Origin: JAYEIA01 sp964472505
GTDB lineage: Bacteria; Bacteroidota; Bacteroidia; Bacteroidales; JAADGE01
DNA: 39,259 bases
Reading direction: 5' to 3'
Assembly (NCBI GenBank): GCA_964472505.1
Contig: CAYYQW010000033.1
Span: 1 to 39,259, forward strand
Positions 6,790 to 14,745 of the stretch are shown here, piece by piece. The notes below the pieces were generated by a model, which was not told the origin of the DNA, searched no databases, and saw only the letters and a program-made list of their open reading frames with translations. Numbering within the stretch: position 1 is the stretch's first letter; the number at the start of each line of letters is the position of its first letter. The position numbers and the translations under genes are program-made.

Positions 6790-7745
6790 TATTTTTTTCG
6801 CTCAATGACTTTTTCTGCGGCCTTTACAACGGCCTCGGCGTCAATTTCATATTTTTTCATCAGCTCGTTGGGTTTTCCGCTTTCACCGAATACATCATTT
6901 ACGGCCACATATTCTTGCGGCGCCGGATAATTTCTTGTCAATACTTGTGCAATGCTGTCGCCCAGTCCGCCGTGTATTGAATGTTCTTCGGCCGTAACGG
7001 CGCATCCGGTTTTCTTCACCGATTCTAAGACGGCTTCAACATCCAAAGGTTTAATGGTGTGAATATTTATTATTTCGGCAGAAATACCTTTCTTTTCCAA
7101 AATTTCACATGCTTCTATGGCTTCCCATACCAGATGGCCGGTTGCGAAAATGCTTACATCGCTGCCTTCGTTAAGCATTAGGGCTTTACCAATTATAAAT
7201 TCAGTATTTTCGGGTATAAAAACCGGGATTTTTGGCCGTCCGAAACGCAGATAAACCGGTCCTTCATATTTGGCTGCTGCAATTGTAGCCGCTTTTGTTT
7301 GATTATAGTCGCAGGGGTTAATTACGGTCATCCCGGGAAGGGCTTTCATCAGTGCAATATCTTCCAATGTTTGGTGTGTGGCTCCGTCTTCGCCGAGGGT
7401 AAGTCCGGCGTGTGATGCGGCGATTTTTACATTTTTACCGGAATAGGCAATGGATTGTCTTACTTGGTCGTAAACGCGTCCGGTGGCAAATTCAGCAAAG
7501 GTTCCCGCAAAGGGTATTTTGCCGCCAATGGTCATTCCGGCTGCTACGCCCATCATATTCGCTTCGGCTATGCCGGTTTGGAAAAACCGGTCGGGAAAAG
7601 CAGCTTTGAAGTCACCCATTTTTAATGAGCCGGTCAAATCAGCGCAAAGCGCCGTAATGTTTTCATCTTGCTTGGCAGCTTCTACAAGCCCGTCGCCAAA
7701 ACCCGAACGGGTATCTTTTTTTTCACTGTAAGGATATTTTGTCAT
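6789..7745 (-). CDS. Transketolase, C-terminal (Pyr plus C-terminal domain) half
   Basis: 318 residues, the length of the beta subunit of split transketolases. Residues 11-170 form the pyrimidine-binding domain, with the catalytic-type Glu61 in GIAEANMMGVAAG, which activates thiamine diphosphate. The AGLTLGEDGATHQ segment is present. Residues about 190-310 form the C-terminal domain (SIFATGHLVWEAIEA, TAEEHSIHGGLG). Full activity needs an N-terminal half that binds the diphosphate, and this is normally encoded directly upstream. Here the upstream gene is a lipoprotein, so the partner must lie elsewhere or is missing. The gene is translationally coupled to the ECF sigma gene after it. It belongs to the pentose phosphate pathway; a DXS-like role is less likely given the sequence. 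Confidence 0.9.
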   Translation of the reverse strand: MTKYPYSEKKDTRSGFGDGLVEAAKQDENITALCADLTGSLKMGDFKAAFPDRFFQTGIAEANMMGVAAGMTIGGKIPFAGTFAEFATGRVYDQVRQSIAYSGKNVKIAASHAGLTLGEDGATHQTLEDIALMKALPGMTVINPCDYNQTKAATIAAAKYEGPVYLRFGRPKIPVFIPENTEFIIGKALMLNEGSDVSIFATGHLVWEAIEACEILEKKGISAEIINIHTIKPLDVEAVLESVKKTGCAVTAEEHSIHGGLGDSIAQVLTRNYPAPQEYVAVNDVFGESGKPNELMKKYEIDAEAVVKAAEKVIERKK

Positions 7746-7793
7746 AATGCCGTTATTCTTTATAATTGTTTTAATGCGCTGAAGAAATATTGT

Positions 7794-7806
7794 CCGTATA
7801 ATACGG
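7794..7806. promoter_or_regulatory. Short palindrome upstream of the transketolase gene
   Basis: CCGTATAATACGG is a perfect 6-1-6 inverted repeat, about 50 bases before the transketolase ATG. It could be an operator. No other copy was noticed. Confidence 0.3.
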
Positions 7807-7857
7807 TTTTGTTCTTTGCAAAATAAACAGATTTCACCGGTATAAACAAAAAAAAGA

Positions 7858-7877
7858 CCGAGCTGTCAAGAGCTCGG
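7858..7877 (-). terminator. Intrinsic terminator after the lipoprotein gene
   Basis: CCGAGCT and AGCTCGG form a 7-base-pair stem with a 6-base loop. On the minus strand it is followed by GGTC and then eight U. It closes the folA-lipoprotein transcript and separates it from the transketolase gene. Confidence 0.8.
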
Positions 7878-7929
7878 AATTTTTACATTTATTTGGCTTT
7901 TAATTAAAAAGTGATTGAATAATATGTGT

Positions 7930-8730
7930 TTAGTAAAAATATACAATTTCTTCAATTTCATCGGTTGTAACGCGTATTTCATTATCGCAGGAACCGTTTC
8001 CGTAATCTGCCTGTGCCGATAAGCCTTCGGAACGAATGAGTATTTTTCCTTTTGACATTTTCCATTCGCAGCGCATATCGAAAAACATGGGTTCATATAT
8101 TTCAAAAGTGTATCTGAATCCCAAGCGATTTGTACCGTTTCCGCTTCCGCTGATTTTCCAAACATCATCGGAAAGTTCGTTTGGGGTGGAGTAACCGCCG
8201 GTCCATTCTCGGATAATGTTTGCCGTATAGCTTATTTCCTCCTTACCGGGCAAAAGCAATAAGCCGAGCGAGTCGCTTACTTCATATTTCGGATACCCTT
8301 GGGTGTTTTTCCCGGTACAAGTTACGGTTCGGTAGCCTTGTATTTCTATATTATCCACACGGTAGTTTTCCAACACAATTTTGCGTGTCATGCCTTTTTC
8401 GGTAAAGGGTGCCGACTGGTTAATGAGAATGCGTCCGCTGCGATTTCGGTTAAAAGGCCCGGTGCAGCCGTCTTCATAATTTATGATGATACCTCTGGGG
8501 TAATCGGTGGTGTCGGGAGTGCTGATGGTTACTTGCGGACAATTACCGGTAATGCCGGACTCGTACAAAGCGGTTTGTCGCGACAGGTCATCAAAAAGGT
8601 CATTGCTTACGGCGTTATCAATAACGGTTTGTATAATGTCATTTTGGGGCGTGCGGAATTTTTCACAGGCTGAAAAAGTGAATACTGCAGCCGATAAGGC
8701 AAAAATTAAAGCGTATCGTTTTTGTTTCAT
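7930..8730 (-). CDS. Lipoprotein of unknown function
   Basis: 266 residues with a lipoprotein signal ending TFSAC followed by EKFR. The mature region is beta-rich with four cysteines (in GNCPQV, DGCTGP, TVTCTG and GSCDNE) and a DMRCEW segment. No enzyme motif is visible. Proteins of this kind are common unnamed lipoproteins in Bacteroidota. Its ATG overlaps the dihydrofolate reductase stop by four bases (ATGA), so the two are co-translated, yet there is no evident functional link. A strong terminator follows. Confidence 0.75.
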   Translation of the reverse strand: MKQKRYALIFALSAAVFTFSACEKFRTPQNDIIQTVIDNAVSNDLFDDLSRQTALYESGITGNCPQVTISTPDTTDYPRGIIINYEDGCTGPFNRNRSGRILINQSAPFTEKGMTRKIVLENYRVDNIEIQGYRTVTCTGKNTQGYPKYEVSDSLGLLLLPGKEEISYTANIIREWTGGYSTPNELSDDVWKISGSGNGTNRLGFRYTFEIYEPMFFDMRCEWKMSKGKILIRSEGLSAQADYGNGSCDNEIRVTTDEIEEIVYFY

Positions 8731-9227
8731 GGTTTTCGGGTCTTTTTTTTATACTCAACGAATGTATAGGAAAGATTATTTCTATGATCCGTTTTTCGTT
8801 CAGATTTTTTGATAATTTCCCAATTTTCAGCTTCGAATTTCGGAAAAAAGGTGTCCGCTTCAAAACTTTCGTGAATGTGAGTCAGATACATTTTATCGGC
8901 TTTATCTAAGAATTGTTTGTAAATTCCGGCACCGCCGCCTATAAATACTTCTTCATCATCTTTACATTGGGCAAGAGCCTCTTCGGGCGACTTAACGATT
9001 ATACATGTTTCACAGGGGTAATCCGATTGACGGGTAATTATAATGTTTCGGCGATTGGGTAATGGCCTTACGGGAAACGATTCGAAAGTTTTTCTTCCCA
9101 TAATGAGGCTGTGCCCCACGGTATGATTTTTAAAATACTTTAAATCTTCGGGCAAATGCCACAGCATTTTATTGTCTTTTCCTATGGCACGGTTTTCGGC
9201 TACGGCTGCTATGAGTGATATGGTCAT
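8727..9227 (-). CDS. folA: Dihydrofolate reductase
   Basis: 166 residues, the normal length for chromosomal DHFR. It reduces dihydrofolate to tetrahydrofolate with NADPH, supplying one-carbon units for thymidylate and purine synthesis. Visible signatures are the N-terminal strand and loop (ISLIAAVAENRAIGKDNKMLWHLPEDLKYFK), with the substrate-binding acidic residue in LPEDLKYFK, the GRKTFESF segment that binds NADPH, NRRNIIITR, and the IGGGAGIYKQFL motif. The stop overlaps the start of the next lipoprotein gene by four bases. A TAACTTTG -7 element lies about 40 bases upstream on the minus strand. Confidence 0.96.
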   Translation of the reverse strand: MTISLIAAVAENRAIGKDNKMLWHLPEDLKYFKNHTVGHSLIMGRKTFESFPVRPLPNRRNIIITRQSDYPCETCIIVKSPEEALAQCKDDEEVFIGGGAGIYKQFLDKADKMYLTHIHESFEADTFFPKFEAENWEIIKKSERKTDHRNNLSYTFVEYKKKTRKP

Positions 9228-9264
9228 AAAAGTGTTTGTCGGTTTTGTGATTTCATTTAAAACT

Positions 9265-9272
9265 CAAAGTTA
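9265..9272 (-). promoter_or_regulatory. Candidate -7 element for folA (TAACTTTG)
   Basis: Reading the minus strand, TAACTTTG fits the TAnnTTTG consensus and ends about 37 bases before the folA ATG. No obvious TTTG -33 box is found at the expected spacing. Confidence 0.5.
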
Positions 9273-9301
9273 TGAAATTTTTTAATTAGAAGAGATAAAA
9301 A

Positions 9302-9327
9302 AACCGTTTCCCGGCAAGGAAACGGTT
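9302..9327 (-). terminator. Intrinsic terminator after the cyanophycinase gene
   Basis: AACCGTTTCC and GGAAACGGTT form a perfect 10-base-pair stem with a 6-base loop. On the minus strand it is followed by a run of U. It marks the end of the 9485-10357 transcript and isolates it from folA. Confidence 0.85.
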
Positions 9328-9484
9328 ATCAACTATTATACCTAAAATCCGAAAGTCAGGGTTTGAATTGTTCATTTATAAGTAATTGCATTCACTTATA
9401 AGGGTGAGTTTTTGGAATGTAAAGCTCTGACTAATAAGACTTTCACTTAAAGACTTGCGGGTTTAAGGTTATAAAAGAAAAGCT

Positions 9485-10357
9485 TTATTTTATGATAAAA
9501 CTTTCATCGGGAAGATATATGCTGAGCCGCAGATTTTTCCCGCCGAGCAAGCCGTTTGCAATTTTTGTTTCGGCTTCCGGGTGCTCCAGAACAATTACCT
9601 GGCTTTCGCCGCGTACTTTGGCGCTGTCGCCTTTTACGTGTATGGCCGTGGACTCATCAATTCCGATACAAATATCTTCCGGATTCTCCAAGCAAACGGC
9701 AATCAGTCGGTTCAGTCGCTGACGTTGAATGAAATGCTGATCGATAATTGCATTATCAATCATGCCGAGCCCTTCCGCCAAAATAAGGTTATTGGCTTCT
9801 ATGGTAGGAAAGAAACCGGTGTATTCCGGATGTTTGCGCTCGTCGCCGGTAATCATTTTTTTGCTCATTACAGCCGCTCCGGCCGAGGTGCCGGCTATCA
9901 TGCTTCCGTTTTTGTATGCTGTTTTGATGGCCTTTTCCGCTTCGGTATCGGCTACGGCTTCCATAAAATTAGCTTGGTTTCCGCCGCTTATGTAGATGAG
10001 TGAAGCATTTCGCAGGGAGTCCAATTGCTTCGGTGTGGCCGGTTGTTCTTTTGTAAAGTACAGGCTGTAAGTATTTTCATAGCCTAAATCTTTAAATTGT
10101 TTGATGCCGTAAAAAGCGGCCGTATCCGGTATTGAACTTGCCATGGGCAAAATAATGATGTAGCCCGCGGTGTCGGCACCGGAGAGTTTTACCATTTCTT
10201 TTACCATGCTGTCGGGTCGGCTGCCTCCGCCTATGATGTAAAGGCTGCCTTTAATTTCGGTTTCTGATTTTTGTGCGTTCTTTTTTTTTGCATCGGAACA
10301 CATTAGCAGGAAAGGGAGCAACAAAAGAGTCCAAAGTATTGAAAAAGATAATTTCAT
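9485..10357 (-). CDS. Exported cyanophycinase-family serine peptidase (S51)
   Basis: 290 residues. The N-terminus is an export signal ending LLMC, possibly lipidated at Cys20. The S51 fold follows: IIGGG at 41-45, the GGNQANF loop at 125-131, the nucleophile elbow GTSAGAAVMS with catalytic Ser158, IIDQHFIQRQRLNRL at about 204-218 and GIDESTA at 232-238. Cyanophycinases cut the (beta-Asp-Arg)n polymer into beta-Asp-Arg dipeptides; other S51 members are dipeptidase E enzymes, but the DQHF..R..R and GIDES segments favour cyanophycinase. Just upstream lie an ECF sigma gene and an isoaspartyl dipeptidase gene, the enzyme that cleaves that product. The gene has its own 190-base leader carrying a motif shared with the SusCD operon. 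Specificity for cyanophycin is inferred. Confidence 0.85.
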   Translation of the reverse strand: MKLSFSILWTLLLLPFLLMCSDAKKKNAQKSETEIKGSLYIIGGGSRPDSMVKEMVKLSGADTAGYIIILPMASSIPDTAAFYGIKQFKDLGYENTYSLYFTKEQPATPKQLDSLRNASLIYISGGNQANFMEAVADTEAEKAIKTAYKNGSMIAGTSAGAAVMSKKMITGDERKHPEYTGFFPTIEANNLILAEGLGMIDNAIIDQHFIQRQRLNRLIAVCLENPEDICIGIDESTAIHVKGDSAKVRGESQVIVLEHPEAETKIANGLLGGKNLRLSIYLPDESFIIK

Positions 10358-10425
10358 GAGCGATAGTTTTTATTGTTAAATATGAATTGTTTTCAGGCTT
10401 TTATTATTATACAGCCGAAGCTCGT

Positions 10426-10442
10426 ATATCCCTTAATCATTT
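10426..10442 (-). promoter_or_regulatory. Shared 17-base motif upstream of the cyanophycinase gene
   Basis: On the plus strand this reads ATATCCCTTAATCATTT. It matches 19124-19140, upstream of the FecR/SusCD genes, at 16 of 17 positions and in the same orientation relative to the genes. It lies 69-85 bases before the cyanophycinase ATG. No TAnnTTTG element was found in this leader. It is a candidate ECF-sigma promoter or activator site. Confidence 0.5.
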
Positions 10443-10546
10443 ATTTGCTTAAGTTTACAAAATACGATTATGGGTTTTATTTAAAATGTGCAGAAGATTA
10501 ATACTGGTTTACGAACTTATAAATGCCTTAATTTCGTAAACGTGTA

Positions 10547-11143
10547 TTAGCTTACAAACTGAATAAGCAGCGGAATGAGCAGTATGATTTCAGTATTCAA
10601 AACGGCTCGAATGGATTTAAGTGCCAGTCGTATGTGCGCTTCAACGGTTTTAGGCGAAATGTTCATTTTAAGGGCAATTTCTTTATGACTGAGGCCTTTT
10701 TCGCGGCTCAGACGGTAGGTTTTTTGTCGCTGCGGCGGGAGTTCTTTAACAACGGATTCAATACGTGCTTTAACTTCGGCAAAAATCAAGTCGTTCTCAG
10801 TTTTGTTATGATGTTTATCCAAAAATGCTTTCATGTATTCGGCATAAGCTCTTTCATGCTTTCGCTTTTTAATTTTGTTGAATATGGCGTTTTTGGTGAT
10901 GGTGAATAAAAAAGAATTGAATGATTTTTCGGGATTTATACTGCTTCTGATTTCCCATACTTTAGTGAAAACTTCCTGCACCATCCCTTCGGTTTCTTCT
11001 TTGTTTTTGAGATAGCGCAGTGTAAAGAAATAAAGACGGTCGAAATAGCGATCGTATAATTCTTTGAAAGCAGCATGGTCACTCTTATTAATTCGTTTGA
11101 TCAGAGCTTTTTCGGGTGGTATGTTTTGTTTAGCATTGTCCAA
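10547..11143 (-). CDS. ECF sigma factor of the SusC-linked Bacteroidota type
   Basis: 198 residues. Region 2 spans about 20-90 (HAAFKELYDRYFDRLYFF, ETEGMVQEVFTKVWEIR, FNSFLFTITKNAIFNKIKKRK). Region 4 spans about 125-180 (ELPPQRQKTYRLSREKGLSHKEIALKMNISPKTVEAHIRLALKSI). The last 15 residues are very hydrophobic (LLIPLLIQFVS), possibly a membrane-associating tail. The start is TTG at 11143: an in-frame stop lies only 15 bases upstream, and the next Met would delete most of region 2. Its likely partner is the FecR-type anti-sigma at 18085-19080, although the two are separated by the transport and enzyme genes. Substrate binding by the STN-bearing SusC would release this sigma. Confidence 0.92.
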   Translation of the reverse strand: MDNAKQNIPPEKALIKRINKSDHAAFKELYDRYFDRLYFFTLRYLKNKEETEGMVQEVFTKVWEIRSSINPEKSFNSFLFTITKNAIFNKIKKRKHERAYAEYMKAFLDKHHNKTENDLIFAEVKARIESVVKELPPQRQKTYRLSREKGLSHKEIALKMNISPKTVEAHIRLALKSIRAVLNTEIILLIPLLIQFVS

Positions 11144-11183
11144 TTTGCGATGCGGTTATTTTTTGCATCACAAATGTACTAAT

Positions 11184-12347
11184 TTATTCATAAATACCTT
11201 TGCTTGTTAAATGGTTGTTTTTAATCATACAACGGCCTTTGGCATATAAACTGTGTATGGTGAAATCTTTGTTAAGCAGCAGCAAGTCTGCCGGTAAGCC
11301 TGTCGCTATTCGTCCTTTATTGTATAGTTTCAGGGTGTTGGCCGGGTTTAGGCTTACGGTTTTCAAAGCCGTTTCCACGGGCAATTTTTCTTCCAATACG
11401 GCATCTCTGAATTCTTTAAAAAGCGTATCGGCTTGCCCGATGTCTAAGCGTTCGAGTTTTCCGTTTTCGTCAAAACCGGGCAATGAGCCGATGGCATCGG
11501 AGGTCATGCTGATATGAGCTTCGGGAACTCCGGCATTTAGAAGCTCTTTTATTGCTTTTGCGGGTTTCACTTCAAGGTCTGAAAAATAGGGGTATGATGA
11601 AGTTGTGAGATCAACATAAGCGAGTTTGCCGTATGTTTTTGCATCTTCAAAAATATAGTGATTTCGATTACAATGGGTGGGAAAGAATTGTTTTAACGAA
11701 AGTTCGGTGTTTTCAACGGCATCGGTTAATGGTTTGAAGGGATTTTTGGCATCGCCCATGTGAATGTTTAAAATTCCCGCTTTACCGGCCAGCATACCGG
11801 CTACTTTGGCTTCCTGGGCAAGCTGTACCAGACGGTTTTTAGAGGGATGTGAGCTTCTAATATCAGATAAAGCAATTTCGCCCACACCAATCACCTCTTC
11901 AATAAAAGTAATATCATGTGCAATACTGCCGGTAACAGAAGGCGGGGGTATTTGATAGGAGCCGGTGTACATCCATACCGATATGCCTTCTTCTTTAAGG
12001 GCTTTGGCCTTCATGAGCACTTCGGCCGGTTTGCGTGTATAACCGTCGGTACCGAGGCATCCGACAGCTGTGGTAATTCCGGCTTGTAAAAGATGCGAAA
12101 GTTGAACTTCAGGAGTTCGGCTTTTGGGACCGCCTTCGCCGCCTGCACCGGATATGTGAATGTGCGCATCAACCAGCCCGGGAACCAGAAATTTTCCTTT
12201 AGCATCAATGACTTCCGGTTCAATTCCCTTTATTTTTGAAAGATCAATTTCTTTTTCAATAGAGAGAATATTTTCCTTGCCAATTAATACATCCTTTTTT
12301 CCGAGGTATTGCGGAGCGTACAACTCAATATTTTTTATCAGAATCAT
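11184..12347 (-). CDS. iadA: Isoaspartyl (beta-aspartyl) dipeptidase
   Basis: 387 residues, full length, no signal peptide, so cytoplasmic. It is an amidohydrolase-fold metalloenzyme that hydrolyses beta-Asp-X dipeptides. Visible ligands and catalytic residues: His62 and His64 in DAHIHISG, Glu71 in GGEGGP, Tyr131 in TGSYQIP, Arg164 in SDIRSS, His196 in NIHMGD, His225 and Arg228 in PTHCNRN, and Asp284 in TSDAIGS. They line up with the E. coli enzyme as I recall it, except that the carboxylated lysine appears as Glu157 (GEIALSD). Next to an exported cyanophycinase and SusCD genes, it would convert imported beta-Asp-Arg to aspartate and arginine. The ECF sigma gene follows after 40 bases. Confidence 0.93.
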   Translation of the reverse strand: MILIKNIELYAPQYLGKKDVLIGKENILSIEKEIDLSKIKGIEPEVIDAKGKFLVPGLVDAHIHISGAGGEGGPKSRTPEVQLSHLLQAGITTAVGCLGTDGYTRKPAEVLMKAKALKEEGISVWMYTGSYQIPPPSVTGSIAHDITFIEEVIGVGEIALSDIRSSHPSKNRLVQLAQEAKVAGMLAGKAGILNIHMGDAKNPFKPLTDAVENTELSLKQFFPTHCNRNHYIFEDAKTYGKLAYVDLTTSSYPYFSDLEVKPAKAIKELLNAGVPEAHISMTSDAIGSLPGFDENGKLERLDIGQADTLFKEFRDAVLEEKLPVETALKTVSLNPANTLKLYNKGRIATGLPADLLLLNKDFTIHSLYAKGRCMIKNNHLTSKGIYE

Positions 12348-12369
12348 AACTTAAGTATAAGAAAATGCT

Positions 12370-12415
12370 AAAGGCTGCCCGTTTATTGAAAAAGATATAA
12401 TTTCAGACAGCCTTT
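12370..12415 (-). other. Weak intergenic hairpin within the putative operon
   Basis: AAAGGCTG (12370-12377) pairs with CAGCCTTT (12408-12415) over a 30-base loop between the PKD lipoprotein gene and iadA. It has no clear U-tract, so it may attenuate or stabilise the transcript rather than end it. Confidence 0.3.
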
Positions 12416-12436
12416 GCGGGTTTATGAAAACAGGAA

Positions 12437-13330
12437 CTAAGGTTCAACAATTTTAATGTTGTCAATGGCTAATCGGTCGCCGCCCGGATCGGGAGTCATA
12501 AGTCGGAATGCGATATAGACATCCATTCCGGCATAGTCCGACAAATCCAGCTCGTGGGTTATGATTCCTTCGCCGCCGGCGTCGGTTCCCACCGATTCGT
12601 CAATTACGCTGTAAGCCACGCCGTTGGCATTACAACCTTCAATGTCTTGTGTGGTGGTTGATACGTAAACTTCGTAACTGTCGGGATAATTTCCGCTGGA
12701 GGTCAGCGACATGGCGTCCCATGTCAGCAGCGAGTTGTTTCCGAGTGATACTTTGGGCAGAATCATCCAGTCATCGGCACCGGCTTCGGGATCATAATAA
12801 GATACGCCCATGGCGATATTGCTTTCAAAGTAGCTTGAGTTGGTTACAATCCAAGCGCTGTCGGCCATGGATGCTAAACCTGAGCTGTTCGGAACGTTTC
12901 CGTCCACATTTACCAATACCCAGTCTTCCGGAATTAATCCGCCGGTTTCTTCAAAGTCTTCTTCAAAGAGTGAACCGCGAAGATCCAATTCTTTTTCTGC
13001 GGTATGGGTTTCCGAATCGGCTTTAACGGTTAGAATTACCGTATAAAGCCCGGGTGATGAGTAGGTATGTGTCGGGTTTTCTTCGTTGGAGCTTTCGCCG
13101 TCACCAAAATCCCACCGGTAGCTGTATTCGCTAATTCTGTCGGGGATTATACTTTCGGATCTAAAGTTAATTTCAAGCGGAAAAGTCAATTCTTCCACGT
13201 CACTTACCGTAAAGTCCACAACGATGCTTGCTTCGGGGACGGGAAAATCTTCGGTATAATCTTCACAGGCATTAAAAAACACTGTAAAGAACAGTCCTGC
13301 TGTCAATATTTTTAAGAAATAATGTTTCAT
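12437..13330 (-). CDS. Surface lipoprotein with PKD and choice-of-anchor-J-like domains
   Basis: 297 residues. A lipoprotein signal ends FFNAC and is followed by EDYTEDF; acidic residues after the cysteine favour export to the cell surface in Bacteroidota. A PKD domain occupies about 36-116, with the hallmark YSYRWDFGDGESSNEENPTHTY and PGLYTVILTV. The rest (about 122-297) resembles the choice-of-anchor-J/cleaved-adhesin beta sandwich: FEETGGLIPEDWVLVNVDG, DDWMILPKVSLG, SYEVYVSTT and RLAIDNIKIVEP. It stands where SusE/SusF-like binding lipoproteins usually do, 21 bases after SusD. It probably binds the polymer at the surface; ligand identity is not visible. Confidence 0.82.
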   Translation of the reverse strand: MKHYFLKILTAGLFFTVFFNACEDYTEDFPVPEASIVVDFTVSDVEELTFPLEINFRSESIIPDRISEYSYRWDFGDGESSNEENPTHTYSSPGLYTVILTVKADSETHTAEKELDLRGSLFEEDFEETGGLIPEDWVLVNVDGNVPNSSGLASMADSAWIVTNSSYFESNIAMGVSYYDPEAGADDWMILPKVSLGNNSLLTWDAMSLTSSGNYPDSYEVYVSTTTQDIEGCNANGVAYSVIDESVGTDAGGEGIITHELDLSDYAGMDVYIAFRLMTPDPGGDRLAIDNIKIVEP

Positions 13331-13351
13331 TTGTGTATTTTTTAATGTTTT

Positions 13352-14743
13352 TTAATAATAACCTTCGTTTTGGGTCATTCCTTCATGTTCGTTGGTATCC
13401 AGTTCGGATTGCGGTATGGGAAAAAGCCAGTTAGCTGACTTGAGCGTTCCGATATCGGGTAAAACATCGTTGATACGATTGGTTCGTTTAAGATCGAAAA
13501 AACGGTGGCCTTCGAAGGCGTATTCCAATCGTCTTTCTTCTTCCAAAGCTAATCTGAAAGCGTTTTGGTCGCCGGCTTCCGCTGATGTCAGGTCTGCGAG
13601 TCCGGCGCGGGTTCGTACTTCATTAAGCATATCAAAAGCTTCGCCGTCAGCTTCATAGTTGAGTTCATTGAGGGCTTCTGCCGCAATTAAATACATCTCG
13701 GCTAATCGAAAAATAATCATGTTATCTTTATCGGAGCCGTATGTTCGGTATTTTGCACAGTAGTAGGCGCTTTTTAGTTCGCTGTACTGAACGGTGGCAT
13801 CTCGGCGTGCATCGTTTTCCGAGAAGTAGTTGTAAACCGAGGATGTTTTTTCGGTAGTTTCCCAGGCGGCCACTTCAAAACGGCTTTCGGGCGAAACCCA
13901 CTCGGCCGTAGCATTGAATGATGATTGGTCATCATAAAAATTTATGGCAAAAATTATTTCATTACTCATGGAGGTTTCATCAAAAATATCAGCAAACTCG
14001 GTTTCCAATTCGTATGGCATATCAATTACTTCGGCAGCTTTATCGGCAGCTTTTTGCCAATCTTCAAGGAAAAGGTAGGTTCTTGCCAAAAAGGCCTTGA
14101 CCGCTCCTTCGTTGGCAAATGAAGGATTGCCTTTGCCGGTTCCTTCCAAAAGCCTTTCTGCTTCTTCTAAGTCGGTGAGAATAAAATCATAAATTTGCCC
14201 GGCAGAAGTGCGTGCAATATTAAGGTCTTCCGGTTTAGCTGAATTAATGGGGTCTTCTCTGAGTGGCACATCGCCGAAATGCTTTACTAAATTTGCGTAA
14301 AAATGAGCACGCAGGAAATAGCATTGGGCTAAATAATTCTCTTTCTCCGAATCGGAAACACCTTCCACATTGTCAATCTGAGCAATAATGTTGTTTACTC
14401 GATTAATTCCGTCATACGACCGATTCCACAAACCGGCTGTGTATCCGTTATCCGGAAAGATTATATTATCACTGATTTGTCGATATTCCTGTTTGGTGCC
14501 GACATGAATCAGATTATCGGCAAGTAAATCGGCAAACAATATGGCATCTTGTGATAAGGATGCCGAGTAGAGCGTGTTGTAGCTTCCGGTAAGTGCACCG
14601 TCCAAACCTTTTTTATCGGTAAAGACATCTTCGGCGGGTACTGCATCCAATGGATCTACATCTAAAAAGTTGCAGCTTGAAATGAGTACGCTTAGAAATA
14701 TGCTGTAAATTAGTTTTATCTTCATGGTTTTATTTTTTTTCAT
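13352..14743 (-). CDS. SusD/RagB-family nutrient-binding lipoprotein
   Basis: 463 residues. The lipoprotein signal ends LISSC followed by NFLDVDPLD, the classical SusD opening. An internal ATG at 14725 is an alternative start. The N-terminal SusD-like part (about 30-220) shows DALLTGSYNTLYS-like spacing (LDGALTGSYNTLYS) and tetratricopeptide-type helices (YFLRAHFYANLVKHFGDVPL, AFLARTYLFLEDWQKAADKA). The C-terminal RagB/SusD region has FRLAEMYLIAAEALNE, LNEVRTRAG, LEEERRLEYAFEGHRFFDLKR and LFPIPQSELDTN. It forms the lid over its SusC partner, encoded immediately upstream with a two-base gap, and captures the substrate for TonB-driven import. Confidence 0.96.
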   Translation of the reverse strand: MKKNKTMKIKLIYSIFLSVLISSCNFLDVDPLDAVPAEDVFTDKKGLDGALTGSYNTLYSASLSQDAILFADLLADNLIHVGTKQEYRQISDNIIFPDNGYTAGLWNRSYDGINRVNNIIAQIDNVEGVSDSEKENYLAQCYFLRAHFYANLVKHFGDVPLREDPINSAKPEDLNIARTSAGQIYDFILTDLEEAERLLEGTGKGNPSFANEGAVKAFLARTYLFLEDWQKAADKAAEVIDMPYELETEFADIFDETSMSNEIIFAINFYDDQSSFNATAEWVSPESRFEVAAWETTEKTSSVYNYFSENDARRDATVQYSELKSAYYCAKYRTYGSDKDNMIIFRLAEMYLIAAEALNELNYEADGEAFDMLNEVRTRAGLADLTSAEAGDQNAFRLALEEERRLEYAFEGHRFFDLKRTNRINDVLPDIGTLKSANWLFPIPQSELDTNEHEGMTQNEGYY

Positions 14744-14745
14744 AT

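Noticed and set aside
7746..7929. A frameshifted N-terminal transketolase half upstream of the C-terminal half
   Set aside because: The 184-base gap holds a palindrome and a terminator, and the next gene is an unrelated lipoprotein. No thiamine-diphosphate motif is seen in any frame.
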